A DNA stretch of 12,044 nucleotides from CAYLHS01 sp964383535 (GCA_964383535.1 CAYLHS010000066.1:1-12044), one strand, 5' to 3'; positions 1 through 7,048 are shown, counted from the stretch's first letter. Made by a program: numbers and translations. The notes: generated by a model not told the origin, from the sequence alone.

Positions 1-41
1 CTTGGGGCTCACGCCCCTGGGAGAGTAGGTCGCCGCCGGAC
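1..41 (+). rRNA. 5S ribosomal RNA, 3' end (partial)
   Basis: The first 41 bases match the 3' end of bacterial 5S rRNA: a short GC hairpin with a CTCAC loop, then the conserved GGGAGAGTAGGTCGCCGCC block and the closing GGAC. The gene is cut by the window start, so a 16S-23S-5S operon should lie just to the left. The 3' end at about 41 is set by family resemblance and could be off by a few bases. A terminator hairpin follows at 56. Confidence 0.85.
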
Positions 42-55
42 ACATACGTGAGAGA

Positions 56-80
56 TGGGCCGCCGTGAGGGCGGCCCATT
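56..80 (+). terminator. Rho-independent-type terminator of the rRNA operon
   Basis: A perfect 9-bp stem (TGGGCCGCC, 56-64, with GGCGGCCCA, 70-78) closes a 5-base loop and is followed by TT and a T/G-rich run. It lies 14 bases after the 5S rRNA. The T tract is poor, as is usual in high-GC actinobacteria, so the call rests on the strong stem and on position. Confidence 0.65.
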
Positions 81-93
81 GCGTTGGAGGAGC

Positions 94-801
94 ATGCCGA
101 GGAATGAGAAGTCGAGTGTCGATGGCCGCGCAGCGAGCCGGCGAATCGTCACGGGGAAGGGGACGACGCTCCCGAAGTGGCTACGCGAGGAGATCACGAG
201 GGTCACTCGAAAAGAGCGGCTGGAGGAGACTCTCTATCTCTTGGACTCCGGCACCGACGCTTTTGCATCGGGACGGTATCGGAAGGCATACGCGCTGCTG
301 TTGAAGACGAAGGCGCTCTCTCCTCGCGCGGTCGCCGTTCGGGAGTTGCTCGGTTTGAGCGCGTACCGATCCGGGATGTGGAAGGAAGCACTCGCCGAAC
401 TGCGGACCTACCGACGCCTCACGGGCGACACGGTCCACATGCCGGTGGAGATGGATTCGCTACGGGCACTCGATCGGGATTCGGACGTCCAGAAGGTGTG
501 GCACGAACTTCAGGAGCTCGGCGGCCGTCCTGCGACGGTCAAGGAGGCACGAGTCGTGTACGCGTCCTTCCTGATCGACAACGAGCGCCTCGCGGAGGCC
601 TGGAACGTGATCAATCCCAAGAAGCTCGTTGAGAATCCCTTCGAAGAGGATCTACGTCAGTGGTTCGTTGCTGCGAGAACCGCTGCGTTGCTGGGGGATC
701 ACCAGACGGCATCGCGGCTGATGGCGGCCGTCGAGCGTCACGATCCTTCGATGCCCGGACTGGACGAATTGAAGGCATCGATTCCCAGGGATCCGAAGTA
801 G
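94..801 (+). CDS. Tetratricopeptide-repeat (TPR) protein
   Basis: This encodes a 235-residue cytoplasmic protein without signal peptide or membrane segment. Residues about 44-110 form helix-turn-helix repeats of TPR type, with the small/large residue spacing seen in the segments ending ASGRYRKAYALLLKTKAL and YRSGMWKEALAELRTYRRL. The rest is also mostly alpha-helical and looks like further degenerate repeats (AEAWNVINP, LLGDHQTASRLMAAVE). TPR arrays bind other proteins; the partner is unknown. The start at 94 is chosen because GGAGGA lies 2 bases upstream. The in-frame ATG at 55 falls inside the rRNA terminator stem and has no ribosome binding site. The N-terminal 25 residues are basic and probably disordered. 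Gene identity as a TPR protein is fairly safe; function is not. Confidence 0.8.
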   Translation: MPRNEKSSVDGRAASRRIVTGKGTTLPKWLREEITRVTRKERLEETLYLLDSGTDAFASGRYRKAYALLLKTKALSPRAVAVRELLGLSAYRSGMWKEALAELRTYRRLTGDTVHMPVEMDSLRALDRDSDVQKVWHELQELGGRPATVKEARVVYASFLIDNERLAEAWNVINPKKLVENPFEEDLRQWFVAARTAALLGDHQTASRLMAAVERHDPSMPGLDELKASIPRDPK

Positions 802-833
802 GCTCAACCCGCGGCATCGAGAGGACGATGCCT

Positions 834-1676
834 ATGAGTATGCCAGGGAAGTGGATGCTTGAGAGACGGGTTTCGCAACGCCTCACGATCACGGTGGGGC
901 TGACCGTTGCGCTCGCCGTTCTCTGGGCCGTTCCCGCACTCGGCATCTCGTTCGATGATCCGAATGTCTTTGGTGCAGGGGAGGGGTGGGCCCCTCCATC
1001 GGTTCTCGGACCCGGATCGAGCTACTACGGGGTGACCAAGCTCCAGGAACGCCTGACGGAGCTCGGGTTCCGCCCGGGCCCGATCGACGGCTACTACGGG
1101 GCACCACTCGAGGCTGCCGTGGTCGCGTTCCAGAAGGAGCACGACCTCGAGAGGGACGGCCTGTTCAGGTCCTCGTACTGGGATCTTCTCGACGAGTCGA
1201 TCATCCTGGCGGCATCGACGGATCCCGACCGTGTGGAGGTCGATCTCGGCCGCCAGGTGCTCTACCTCGTAGTGGACAACCGAGTTGCCACCGTCGTTCC
1301 CATTTCGTCTGGCAGCGGTGGAACCTACAGGGGCCTGTCGGGTGGCGCGTCTCGAGCCCGTACTCCTGAAGGGGCGTTCAGGTTCTATCGGCACGTGCAG
1401 GGGTGGCGGATCTCCTATCTCGGGGGCCTCTATGAGCCGTACTACTTCGACGGTGGGTATGCGATTCACGGATCCCTGAGCGTTCCGCCGTATCCGGCAT
1501 CGCATGGATGCGTGCGGGTGCAGATGGAGGATATGAACTACCTGAAGAACCAACTGGCCGTCGGTATGCCGGTCTACGTATACGGCGGCAGGAAATCCCG
1601 CGATCAGGTCGTACCGACCCTTGCAGACGGCATGACGCTCACCGGGGCGATGGCGCCTCCTGCAACCAGTTCCTGA
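834..1676 (+). CDS. Exported L,D-transpeptidase with N-terminal peptidoglycan-binding domain
   Basis: The 280-residue protein has three parts. Residues about 17-37 form a hydrophobic signal peptide or membrane anchor. Residues about 62-112 are a peptidoglycan-binding type 1 domain (VTKLQERLTELGF, DGYYG, AVVAFQKEHDL). Residues about 132-250 are a YkuD L,D-transpeptidase domain. The catalytic signature is complete: His212 and, in PASHGCVRV, Ser223, His224, Gly225 and the nucleophile Cys226. The family makes 3-3 cross-links in peptidoglycan or attaches proteins to it, outside the membrane. ATG codons occur at 828, 834 and 840; 834 is preferred because GAGAGGA ends 8 bases upstream. A Thr/Pro-containing C-terminal tail of about 25 residues follows the domain. 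The last 38 bases overlap the convergent hydrolase gene. Confidence 0.9.
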   Translation: MSMPGKWMLERRVSQRLTITVGLTVALAVLWAVPALGISFDDPNVFGAGEGWAPPSVLGPGSSYYGVTKLQERLTELGFRPGPIDGYYGAPLEAAVVAFQKEHDLERDGLFRSSYWDLLDESIILAASTDPDRVEVDLGRQVLYLVVDNRVATVVPISSGSGGTYRGLSGGASRARTPEGAFRFYRHVQGWRISYLGGLYEPYYFDGGYAIHGSLSVPPYPASHGCVRVQMEDMNYLKNQLAVGMPVYVYGGRKSRDQVVPTLADGMTLTGAMAPPATSS

Positions 1677-2568
1677 TCCCCGCGACCTGCATCGTCCAGT
1701 TGGTTCTCGTTGTGTACCACTCGACGTCCTCGGCACTGTGTCCTTCGCTCAGGTACCGATCCCGCGTGAACCGGCTCAGCGCCTCCGCGGCTTCGTCTAT
1801 CCGGGCTCCGACGATCGATTCGACGAACCGGACCCAGTCGTCGAGGCGCCGTTCCGCCTCTGCGAATGTCTCTTCGACGTGGTACTCGGGTCCGAAGTGC
1901 GCGAACCCTATGAACGACGGTCGACGGGCAGCCATTCTGCGGATCTGGTCGATCTGAAGGTGGGCATCGAAGTCCGGTGGCGGAGTGACCGGTTCGACGA
2001 AGTGCCCGTGCGGATAGCAGATTCCAACCGAATCCCCGACGAACATCCCACCACCTTCTGAGTCCTGGAAGACCACATGGTGTTTGGCGTGGCCGGGGGT
2101 GTACATGACATCGAGGCATCTGCCGGCACCGAGCGGCACGGTGTCGCCCTCGTCGAGGACCCACAGACGGTCTTCGTCCACGGGTTCCATGGCACCCCAA
2201 TTGGCCGTCAGCCACTCCTCGCCGAACACGGATACAGCAGATGCCCAAAGCCGTTCGGGATGCACGAGGTGTCGGGCGCCACGCGCGTGCACGCCGACCC
2301 GCGCGCCAGGGTACCTGCGAGCCATCTGCCCGGCGCCACCGGCGTGATCGAGGTGAATGTGTGTCACGACGAACGCGGCAAGATCGTCGACACCCAGGGC
2401 ATCGAGGACATCGGTGAGATGGCTGAGTGTCGCCGATGGCCCCACCTCGACCAGCACCCGTTCAGGCGTGTCGAAGAGGTAGCAGGCGAGGCGCTCCGGT
2501 TCACCCTCCATCCACGCGTCGATCGCGTACAACCGGTCTCCGATCTTGGTAGCACGTGCATCGAGCAT
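1639..2568 (-). CDS. Metallo-beta-lactamase-fold hydrolase
   Basis: The 309-residue cytoplasmic protein carries the metal-binding signature of the metallo-beta-lactamase superfamily: THIHLDHAGG (His70, His72, Asp74, His75), then YTPGHAKHH (third-metal His), FVGDS (bridging Asp) and FAHFGP (last His). These are all the ligands expected for a two-metal hydrolase. A helical C-terminal region of about 85 residues follows the core, as in several glyoxalase II-like and lactonase-like groups. The substrate cannot be read from the sequence. The start is supported by a TAGAGT -10-like box exactly 6 bases upstream and no Shine-Dalgarno, i.e. a leaderless mRNA. Its 3' end overlaps the L,D-transpeptidase gene by 38 bases, tail to tail. 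Confidence 0.85.
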   Translation of the reverse strand: MLDARATKIGDRLYAIDAWMEGEPERLACYLFDTPERVLVEVGPSATLSHLTDVLDALGVDDLAAFVVTHIHLDHAGGAGQMARRYPGARVGVHARGARHLVHPERLWASAVSVFGEEWLTANWGAMEPVDEDRLWVLDEGDTVPLGAGRCLDVMYTPGHAKHHVVFQDSEGGGMFVGDSVGICYPHGHFVEPVTPPPDFDAHLQIDQIRRMAARRPSFIGFAHFGPEYHVEETFAEAERRLDDWVRFVESIVGARIDEAAEALSRFTRDRYLSEGHSAEDVEWYTTRTNWTMQVAGIRNWLQEAPSPR

Positions 2569-2574
2569 GCGGCC

Positions 2575-2580
2575 ACTCTA
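2575..2580 (-). promoter_or_regulatory. -10 box of a leaderless promoter (MBL hydrolase)
   Basis: TAGAGT, reading on the - strand, ends 6 bases before the ATG at 2568, so the transcript would begin at the start codon. It fits the actinobacterial TANNNT -10 consensus. No clear -35 is seen. Confidence 0.45.
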
Positions 2581-2647
2581 GAGGTGGATCTGTCCCACTT
2601 GATCGATACGGTCGCGGCGTGCCCGCCTTCCCCGGAAAGGCGATCTC

Positions 2648-2962
2648 GTGGACATGAACCTCGTGATGCTCAACGGACACCTTGCCGCCCCTGCCGAGGT
2701 TCGGGAATTCGAATCCGGCGCTCGGCTGGTGAGGTACCTGCTGACCGTTCGCAGCGAAACACCGCGTAGACGCGTCGATGTGATTCCTGTGACGCTGTGG
2801 GATCCATCCGACGAGCTGGTCGATGAAGCACCCGCAACCGGCGCACCAATGTGGGTCACCGGGAGCGTTCAACGACGCTTCTGGGAGGGAGTGGACGGGC
2901 GACGCAGCCGACTCGAAGTCATAGCAGCCCATGTCGCCGAGAGCCTCGAGGGGATCCCGTAG
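2648..2962 (+). CDS. Short single-stranded DNA-binding (SSB-like, OB-fold) protein
   Basis: This 104-residue protein looks like the OB-fold core of bacterial SSB: an opening MNLVMLNGHLAAPAEVREF strand pair, then SGARLVRYLLTV, VIPVTLWD and MWVTGSVQRRFWE, in the usual order. SSB binds single-stranded DNA during replication, recombination and repair. The glycine-rich linker and acidic C-terminal tip (DDDIPF type) by which housekeeping SSB recruits partner proteins are absent; the protein stops right after the fold. This suggests a second, specialised SSB. The GTG start at 2648 is chosen because GGAAAGG ends 7 bases upstream; ATG at 2654 is an alternative. The gene is divergent from the hydrolase and 45 bases ahead of the gamma-glutamyltransferase. 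Confidence 0.75.
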   Translation: MDMNLVMLNGHLAAPAEVREFESGARLVRYLLTVRSETPRRRVDVIPVTLWDPSDELVDEAPATGAPMWVTGSVQRRFWEGVDGRRSRLEVIAAHVAESLEGIP

Positions 2963-2995
2963 GGGGCAAGGGTCGCGTTGATGCGCGTGGGCGGT

Positions 2996-3001
2996 TACTG
3001 T
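2996..3001 (+). promoter_or_regulatory. -10 box of a leaderless promoter (gamma-glutamyltransferase)
   Basis: TACTGT ends 6 bases before the ATG at 3008. The spacing places the transcription start on the start codon and supports that start over the upstream TTG (2978) and ATG (2981). No convincing -35 is seen. Confidence 0.45.
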
Positions 3002-3007
3002 CTTGCC

Positions 3008-4534
3008 ATGGTTCGAATCGCCGCAGCAACGGTCTCGGAGCACGCGTCGCGTGCCGCGCAACAGGTCGCCGATGCAGGGGGAAATGCCGTTGATTCTGCG
3101 GTTGCCGCGTCCATCGCCGGCATGGTGTCGGAACCCGGTGTGGTGTCGCTCGGCGGTGGTGGGTTCTTGACCATCTGGCCTTCCGACGGCGCGCCGACAA
3201 CGATCGATGGATACGCCGCAATGCCGGGCAGAGGCCAGGATCCCTCGCGGTTCGGTGGCGGTGTGTTCGACGCCTGGATGGCCTACGGCGGGGGAATGAC
3301 CACGACCGTCGGACACGGATCGGTGGCTGTTCCCGGGGCCTTCTCGGCGTGTGAAGCGGCCGTCGAGCGCTACGGAGCCGTTCCGTGGGAGACGGTGGTC
3401 GCTCCGGCGATCGAGCTGGCCGACGGCGGGTTTCCCATGTCGATGGCCTCCTACCGTTACCTGTCCCACTGCCACGACACGATCTTCGGATGGCACGAGC
3501 CGAGCTTCAAGGCGCTGCACTCAGAGGGAGGTGCTCTGATCGAACCGGGTGGTACCGTTCGCATTCCAGATCTCCCAGATAGCCTCAGGGCGATCGCGAC
3601 GAAGGGCGCCGAGGTGTTCTACCGGGGATGGCTTGCACGGCTGATCGTCGACGACATGGACGCAGGAGGAGGTCTTCTCACCCTGGAGGACCTCGCCAGC
3701 TACCAGGTGGAGACCCGTCTTCCTCTTCACGTACGGACTGGGGGGTGGGACGTCGCCACCAACCCTCCGCCGGCCGTCGGGGGTACCACGCTGACCGCAC
3801 TGCTGCTGCTGATGAGCGGAGAGCCTCGCGGGTCCTGGACGCGGGGTGCCTTGTCTCGCCTCGTGGCGGCCCAGCGGGCGGTCTTCGAGTATCGGCGAGA
3901 CAGGCTCGACCCCAGCGACGACCTTGGGAACGATGCGGGCGCACTACTGGAAGCCATCGAACGCGTTGGTCCGGGATGGGCCCTGCGTTCCCCTTCAACG
4001 ATTCACACATCCGTCGTCGACTCGGACGGCCTGGCTTGCGCCGCGACGTTCTCCGCCGGGTATGGATCAGGTGTCATGCCCCCGGGCACCGGTATCTGGT
4101 TGAACAACTCACTCGGTGAGCTCGAACTGAATCCCAATGGACTGCACTCGGCCGCACCCGGTGAGCGCCTCCTCTCGAACATGGCTCCGACGGTTGCTCG
4201 GACGGCCGATGGAGCGGTCGTCGCGATCGGATCTCCCGGGGCCGATCGCATCACGACCGCGATTCTCCAATCCTTCCTGAACTTCTCCAACCTCGAGATG
4301 TCACTGCCGGACGCAATCGAACAACCTCGGATCCACGTGGAGTTGTCCAGTGAGGGGCCGCGCGTCGCGTTCGAGCCTGGAGTGGAGCTTGGCCCGATCG
4401 AACTGCCGACCAGGCCCTTCGACCATCCGGACATGTTCTTCGGCGGAGTCGCCGCGGCAGCCCTCCATCCTGACGGGACGCTCGAGGCTGGGGTCGATCC
4501 GAGACGCTCCGGTCACGCACTGGTGACGGGTTGA
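3008..4534 (+). CDS. Gamma-glutamyltransferase-family (Ntn hydrolase) enzyme, cytoplasmic variant
   Basis: The 508-residue protein follows the gamma-glutamyltranspeptidase layout. AGGNAVDSAVAAS and LGGGGFLTIW (about 23-56) lie in the future large subunit. The self-cleavage site is before Thr331 in STIHTSVVD. After it come PGTGIWLNNSLGE, LLSNMAPTV and GSPGADRITTAILQ (408 on). In this family the precursor cuts itself and the new N-terminal Thr attacks gamma-glutamyl bonds such as that of glutathione. There is no signal peptide, unlike periplasmic GGT, so a cytoplasmic role is inferred. The RExAP segment that carries the gamma-glutamyl-binding Arg in classical GGT reads DGYAAMPG here (67-74), and SPGGSR reads SPGADR. 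The natural substrate may therefore differ. The start at 3008 is supported by a leaderless -10 box; TTG 2978 or ATG 2981 would add 9-10 residues. Confidence 0.85.
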   Translation: MVRIAAATVSEHASRAAQQVADAGGNAVDSAVAASIAGMVSEPGVVSLGGGGFLTIWPSDGAPTTIDGYAAMPGRGQDPSRFGGGVFDAWMAYGGGMTTTVGHGSVAVPGAFSACEAAVERYGAVPWETVVAPAIELADGGFPMSMASYRYLSHCHDTIFGWHEPSFKALHSEGGALIEPGGTVRIPDLPDSLRAIATKGAEVFYRGWLARLIVDDMDAGGGLLTLEDLASYQVETRLPLHVRTGGWDVATNPPPAVGGTTLTALLLLMSGEPRGSWTRGALSRLVAAQRAVFEYRRDRLDPSDDLGNDAGALLEAIERVGPGWALRSPSTIHTSVVDSDGLACAATFSAGYGSGVMPPGTGIWLNNSLGELELNPNGLHSAAPGERLLSNMAPTVARTADGAVVAIGSPGADRITTAILQSFLNFSNLEMSLPDAIEQPRIHVELSSEGPRVAFEPGVELGPIELPTRPFDHPDMFFGGVAAAALHPDGTLEAGVDPRRSGHALVTG

Positions 4535-4584
4535 ACTTCACACATGTGTTTGCCCAGGTCCAGCGCTCTTGACATCGGGGGTAC

Positions 4585-4600
4585 CGTGGGGGCACCCACG
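4585..4600 (+). promoter_or_regulatory. Leader hairpin upstream of the small protein-SURF1 pair
   Basis: CGTGGG (4585-4590) and CCCACG (4595-4600) form a 6-bp stem with a GGCA loop, 19 bases before the ATG at 4620. A TACCGT -10-like box overlaps its left arm (4582-4587), so the hairpin would sit around the transcription start or act as an operator. The role is uncertain. Confidence 0.25.
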
Positions 4601-4619
4601 ACCCGAAACGGAGGCAGCC

Positions 4620-4799
4620 ATGCAGTGGTTCTGGACCGATGATCTCGCCGCCTTGCTCATCGAGCAGGGTCTGGTCGGTCCCGAACGCCTGATCGCATGG
4701 ACCAGTCGACCGGTTGCGTACTCGACAACGGATGGGATGGATGAGCTCGAGATGGCCCGCCGGCTCATCGGTGATGTCGCGGACACGGACGCGGCCTAG
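4620..4799 (+). CDS. Small protein of unknown function preceding SURF1
   Basis: This is a 59-residue protein with no family I can name. It starts MQWFWTDDLAALLIEQGLV, continues through a short hinge (ERLIAWTSRPVAY) and ends in an acidic helix (DELEMARRLIGDVADTDAA). It has no transmembrane segment and no cysteine. GGAGG ends 5 bases before the ATG at 4620, an excellent ribosome binding site, and rules out the TTG at 4569 as start. The stop at 4799 lies 9 bases before the GTG of SURF1, so the two are very likely cotranscribed. A link to cytochrome oxidase assembly is inferred from position only. Confidence 0.65.
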   Translation: MQWFWTDDLAALLIEQGLVGPERLIAWTSRPVAYSTTDGMDELEMARRLIGDVADTDAA

Positions 4800-4808
4800 G
4801 GCTGCAAC

Positions 4809-5525
4809 GTGAAGCGCCTGTGGCTGGGATGGCTGATCGTGGTGGTTGTGGCCATCGTGTTCGTGCGTCTCGGGTTCTGGCAGATTTCTCGGCTGCACGA
4901 ACGACAGGCTGCCAATCATGAGATCGAGGTCAACCTTGCGGACCCCGTCGCTTCTCTCGATCAGGTCCTCTCCCAGAGCGGGAACCTCGAGTATCGGCAC
5001 GTGATCGTGACAGGGGAGTACGTTCCCGCACTCGAGGTGTTGCTTCGGAATCGATCATATGAGGGTGAGCCCGGATACCACGTGCTGACCCCTCTGGAGA
5101 TCGGTTCGGGTATGACGGTGCTGGTCGACCGCGGGTGGGTTCCCATCGGGATCGAAGGACCACCGGTGATGCCTCCGCCGCCTACCGGATCGGTCCAGGT
5201 CAGCGGCGTCATCCGCACCTCCAAGACCGCCGGATCGGGCCTCGGCCCGAAAGACCCGTCGACGGGGACGTTGACGGCCGTTTTCTGGCCCGACCTCGCC
5301 AGGCTCGCGGGGCAGATGCCCGGCTCGCTCGAACCTGTCTACGTAGAGCTGAGATCCCAGACACCTGCTGGAGGCGACGACCAGCCGATCCCTGCAAGCG
5401 ACCCGGTGCTCACGAGCGGACCCCACCTGTCGTATGCGGTGCAGTGGTTCGCGTTCGCCGTGATCTCGATCGTCGGGTACTTCCTCCTCGTCCGGAAGCG
5501 CCGGGGCGTTGATCGAGATACGTGA
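4809..5525 (+). CDS. SURF1-family cytochrome oxidase assembly protein
   Basis: The 238-residue membrane protein shows the full SURF1 pattern. An N-terminal transmembrane helix (about 5-23) runs into LGFWQISRLHER (LGxWQxxR motif, 21-28). A central extracytoplasmic domain has RNRSYEGEPGYHVLTPL and VLVDRGWVP. The C-terminal motif HLSYAVQWF (206-214) leads into the second transmembrane helix and a basic tail (RKRRG). SURF1 helps insert heme into subunit I of heme-copper cytochrome c oxidase. No oxidase or heme genes are in this window, so the gene stands apart from any cta cluster here. The GTG at 4809 is the start; the AGGG of the preceding stop region lies 7 bases upstream. The upstream 59-residue gene is probably in the same transcript. 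Confidence 0.92.
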   Translation: MKRLWLGWLIVVVVAIVFVRLGFWQISRLHERQAANHEIEVNLADPVASLDQVLSQSGNLEYRHVIVTGEYVPALEVLLRNRSYEGEPGYHVLTPLEIGSGMTVLVDRGWVPIGIEGPPVMPPPPTGSVQVSGVIRTSKTAGSGLGPKDPSTGTLTAVFWPDLARLAGQMPGSLEPVYVELRSQTPAGGDDQPIPASDPVLTSGPHLSYAVQWFAFAVISIVGYFLLVRKRRGVDRDT

Positions 5526-5551
5526 TTCCCTGTCGGCGACGAGCCTCCGGT

Positions 5552-5557
5552 TACCAT
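5552..5557 (+). promoter_or_regulatory. -10 box of a leaderless promoter (zinc-ribbon protein)
   Basis: TACCAT ends 7 bases before the GTG at 5565, which has no Shine-Dalgarno. The arrangement fits a leaderless transcript starting at the GTG, in the centre of a perfect palindrome (5559-5570). Confidence 0.5.
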
Positions 5558-5571
5558 CCGTCACGTGACGC
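5557..5571. repeat. 15-base repeat copy A with 12-bp palindrome, possible operator
   Basis: TCCGTCACGTGACGC occurs here and again, identical, at 7801-7815. It contains the perfect palindrome CGTCACGTGACG (5559-5570). In both places it begins at or one base after the end of a -10-like box, covering the expected transcription start. That placement suits a repressor operator; no binding protein is identified in the window. Confidence 0.45.
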
Positions 5572-5912
5572 AATCTCCAAAGCGATGTGCGTGGTGTGGG
5601 GGAGTGCTTCCCCGCCGTCAGGCTATGGGGCGTCCCCGCGTGTACTGCAAGCAAGGCTGTCGCCAGCAGGCACACATCGCCCGCAAGCTTGCGGCCACTC
5701 GTGGACTCGAACGAGACGAGGTCCTGATCTCGAGAGCCGCCCTCGAAGAGCTTCAGGGTCTGCTGTATGGGCTCCAAACGGCTCTCGAGGACGTCGACGG
5801 GGATCTTGCAGCGGCCGATGATGCCGATCATGCCTACCGCGAGGCCTTCGATTGGCTGCGCCGTGCGTGCCGTCCCCTCGGCGAATTCTGGATCGAACCT
5901 CGCGCGCGCTAG
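5565..5912 (+). CDS. Small zinc-ribbon protein of unknown function
   Basis: The 115-residue protein begins with a four-cysteine cluster, Cys8-x2-Cys11-x16-Cys28-x3-Cys32, with GRPRVYC and CRQQAH around the second pair. This looks like a treble-clef or zinc-ribbon knuckle of the kind found in short actinobacterial nucleic-acid-binding proteins. The remaining 80 residues are helical and acidic, with coiled-coil-like leucines (ALEELQGLLYGLQTALEDV), and end in an aromatic FWIEP tail. The function is unknown; binding of DNA or RNA is an inference. The GTG start is fixed by a -10 box 7 bases upstream. The gene ends in the same CTAG that forms the stop of the convergent galactokinase gene, so there is no room for a terminator between them. 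Confidence 0.65.
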   Translation: MTQSPKRCAWCGGVLPRRQAMGRPRVYCKQGCRQQAHIARKLAATRGLERDEVLISRAALEELQGLLYGLQTALEDVDGDLAAADDADHAYREAFDWLRRACRPLGEFWIEPRAR

Positions 5913-7048
5913 ACCTTTTCGAAGCTGGTGCCCGATGCTGACTCGGCGACATAGCAGTGTCCTTGGAGGCCGGTTGCCTCGTGGAAGTCATCTTCCACGC
6001 TTGCGATGAAGCCGTCTGCGAGTTCTCGGTCGACCAGCGCGATAGCTGCCCCCGCGTAGCCACCACCGGTGAGGCGTGCGCCGTAGCATCCTGTCGAAGA
6101 CTGGGCCGCCTGCACGATGGCGTCGAGAGGGCGACTGGACACGCCAAGGAGGTCTCTGAGAGAGACGTGGCTCTCATTCATCAACCGGCCGAGTTCGGCG
6201 AGCCGCCCGCCTCCCAGAGCGTCCGCCGCGGCGCGTGTTCGCTCGTTCTCCGTGATCACATGGCGGGCGCAGCGCAGGAGAGGCTGCTCGACCCGAGTGT
6301 CGAAGTCGGCGAACTGGGCGGATGAGAGATCCCGGAGGGACGCACATCCGAGTTCACCCGCAGCCGCCTCACATTGCGATCGAATGCGGTTGTAGCCCGC
6401 CTCGATGAGGTTGCGGCGCGTCCCCGTGTCCATGACAACGAGCGCGGCTTCGGCGGGGATCGGTACATGCGACGTGTCGAGATCCCGGCAGTCGATCAGC
6501 ATCGCGTGCCCCTTGCGCGCTGCCGTGGCGACGAGAGGATCCATGATCCCGCTGTGCACGCCAACCCACTCATTCTCTGCCCTCTGGGCGATCTCGGCGA
6601 AGGAGGCTGGGTCCCATCCGAGGTCCGCAACATGCGAGAACACGGCGACGATGGCGACGGTCAGCGCGCCGGAGGAGGAGAGCCCTGCTGCCATGGGGAT
6701 GTCGCTGGTGATGACTCCGTTCCAACCTCGGAGGCGGTTGCCCGATTGCTCCAGAGCCCACGCGACGCCCTTGACGTACTCACCCCATCCTTGTGAGCGC
6801 GCCATCTCATCGAGGTCGATGGAGACGTCATCGACGAAGGCTTCGGATCGGACGCGGACGACACGATCCTCGCGGGGACGAAACGCGACCCAGATGGCGC
6901 GGTCAATGGCCGCCGGCAGGACGAGGCCACCGGTGTAGTCGGTGTGGTCCCCGATCAGGTTGACCCGGCCAGGCGACCTGGCGAGCCCCGAGGGCTCGCG
7001 TCCGTACTTGGTTGTGAAGAGCATCGTTGCGCGTTCGCGCCCGGGCAT
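5909..7048 (-). CDS. galK: Galactokinase
   Basis: The 379-residue GHMP kinase phosphorylates galactose at C1 with ATP, the second step of the Leloir pathway in the cytoplasm. The galactokinase signature SPGRVNLIGDHTDYTGG (25-41) includes the catalytic Arg28 and sugar-binding Asp34, His35 and Asp37. The position usually Glu in GEHTDY is Asp here. The ATP loop is IPMAAGLSSSGALTVA. The catalytic Asp lies in HSGIMDP, where most family members have MDQ. The C-terminal motif is RLTGGGYAGAAIAL. Length is normal. The start at 7048 has GAAGGAG 5 bases upstream; frame-open sequence further upstream is non-coding. No galT, galE or transporter gene is present nearby, so the gene is isolated from a gal cluster. 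Mevalonate-type GHMP kinases are excluded by the sugar motif. Confidence 0.92.
   Translation of the reverse strand: MPGRERATMLFTTKYGREPSGLARSPGRVNLIGDHTDYTGGLVLPAAIDRAIWVAFRPREDRVVRVRSEAFVDDVSIDLDEMARSQGWGEYVKGVAWALEQSGNRLRGWNGVITSDIPMAAGLSSSGALTVAIVAVFSHVADLGWDPASFAEIAQRAENEWVGVHSGIMDPLVATAARKGHAMLIDCRDLDTSHVPIPAEAALVVMDTGTRRNLIEAGYNRIRSQCEAAAGELGCASLRDLSSAQFADFDTRVEQPLLRCARHVITENERTRAAADALGGGRLAELGRLMNESHVSLRDLLGVSSRPLDAIVQAAQSSTGCYGARLTGGGYAGAAIALVDRELADGFIASVEDDFHEATGLQGHCYVAESASGTSFEKV

Noticed and set aside
55..93. ATG at 55 as start of the TPR gene
   Set aside because: The codon lies in the stem of the rRNA terminator and has no ribosome binding site; GGAGGA precedes the ATG at 94.
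804..1736. 310-residue - strand frame opposite the L,D-transpeptidase
   Set aside because: The + strand frame has complete catalytic motifs; the antisense frame is Arg/Pro-rich without motifs.
2501..3520. 339-residue - strand frame
   Set aside because: It crosses the SSB-like gene and the start of the gamma-glutamyltransferase gene in antisense; no domain and atypical composition.
4540..4549. Palindrome ACACATGTGT after the gamma-glutamyltransferase gene
   Set aside because: It is short, occurs once and has no T tract; too weak for a terminator or operator call.
4569..4574. TTGACA as a -35 box or TTG start
   Set aside because: Only 7 bases separate it from TACCGT, too few for a promoter, and the real start at 4620 has GGAGG.
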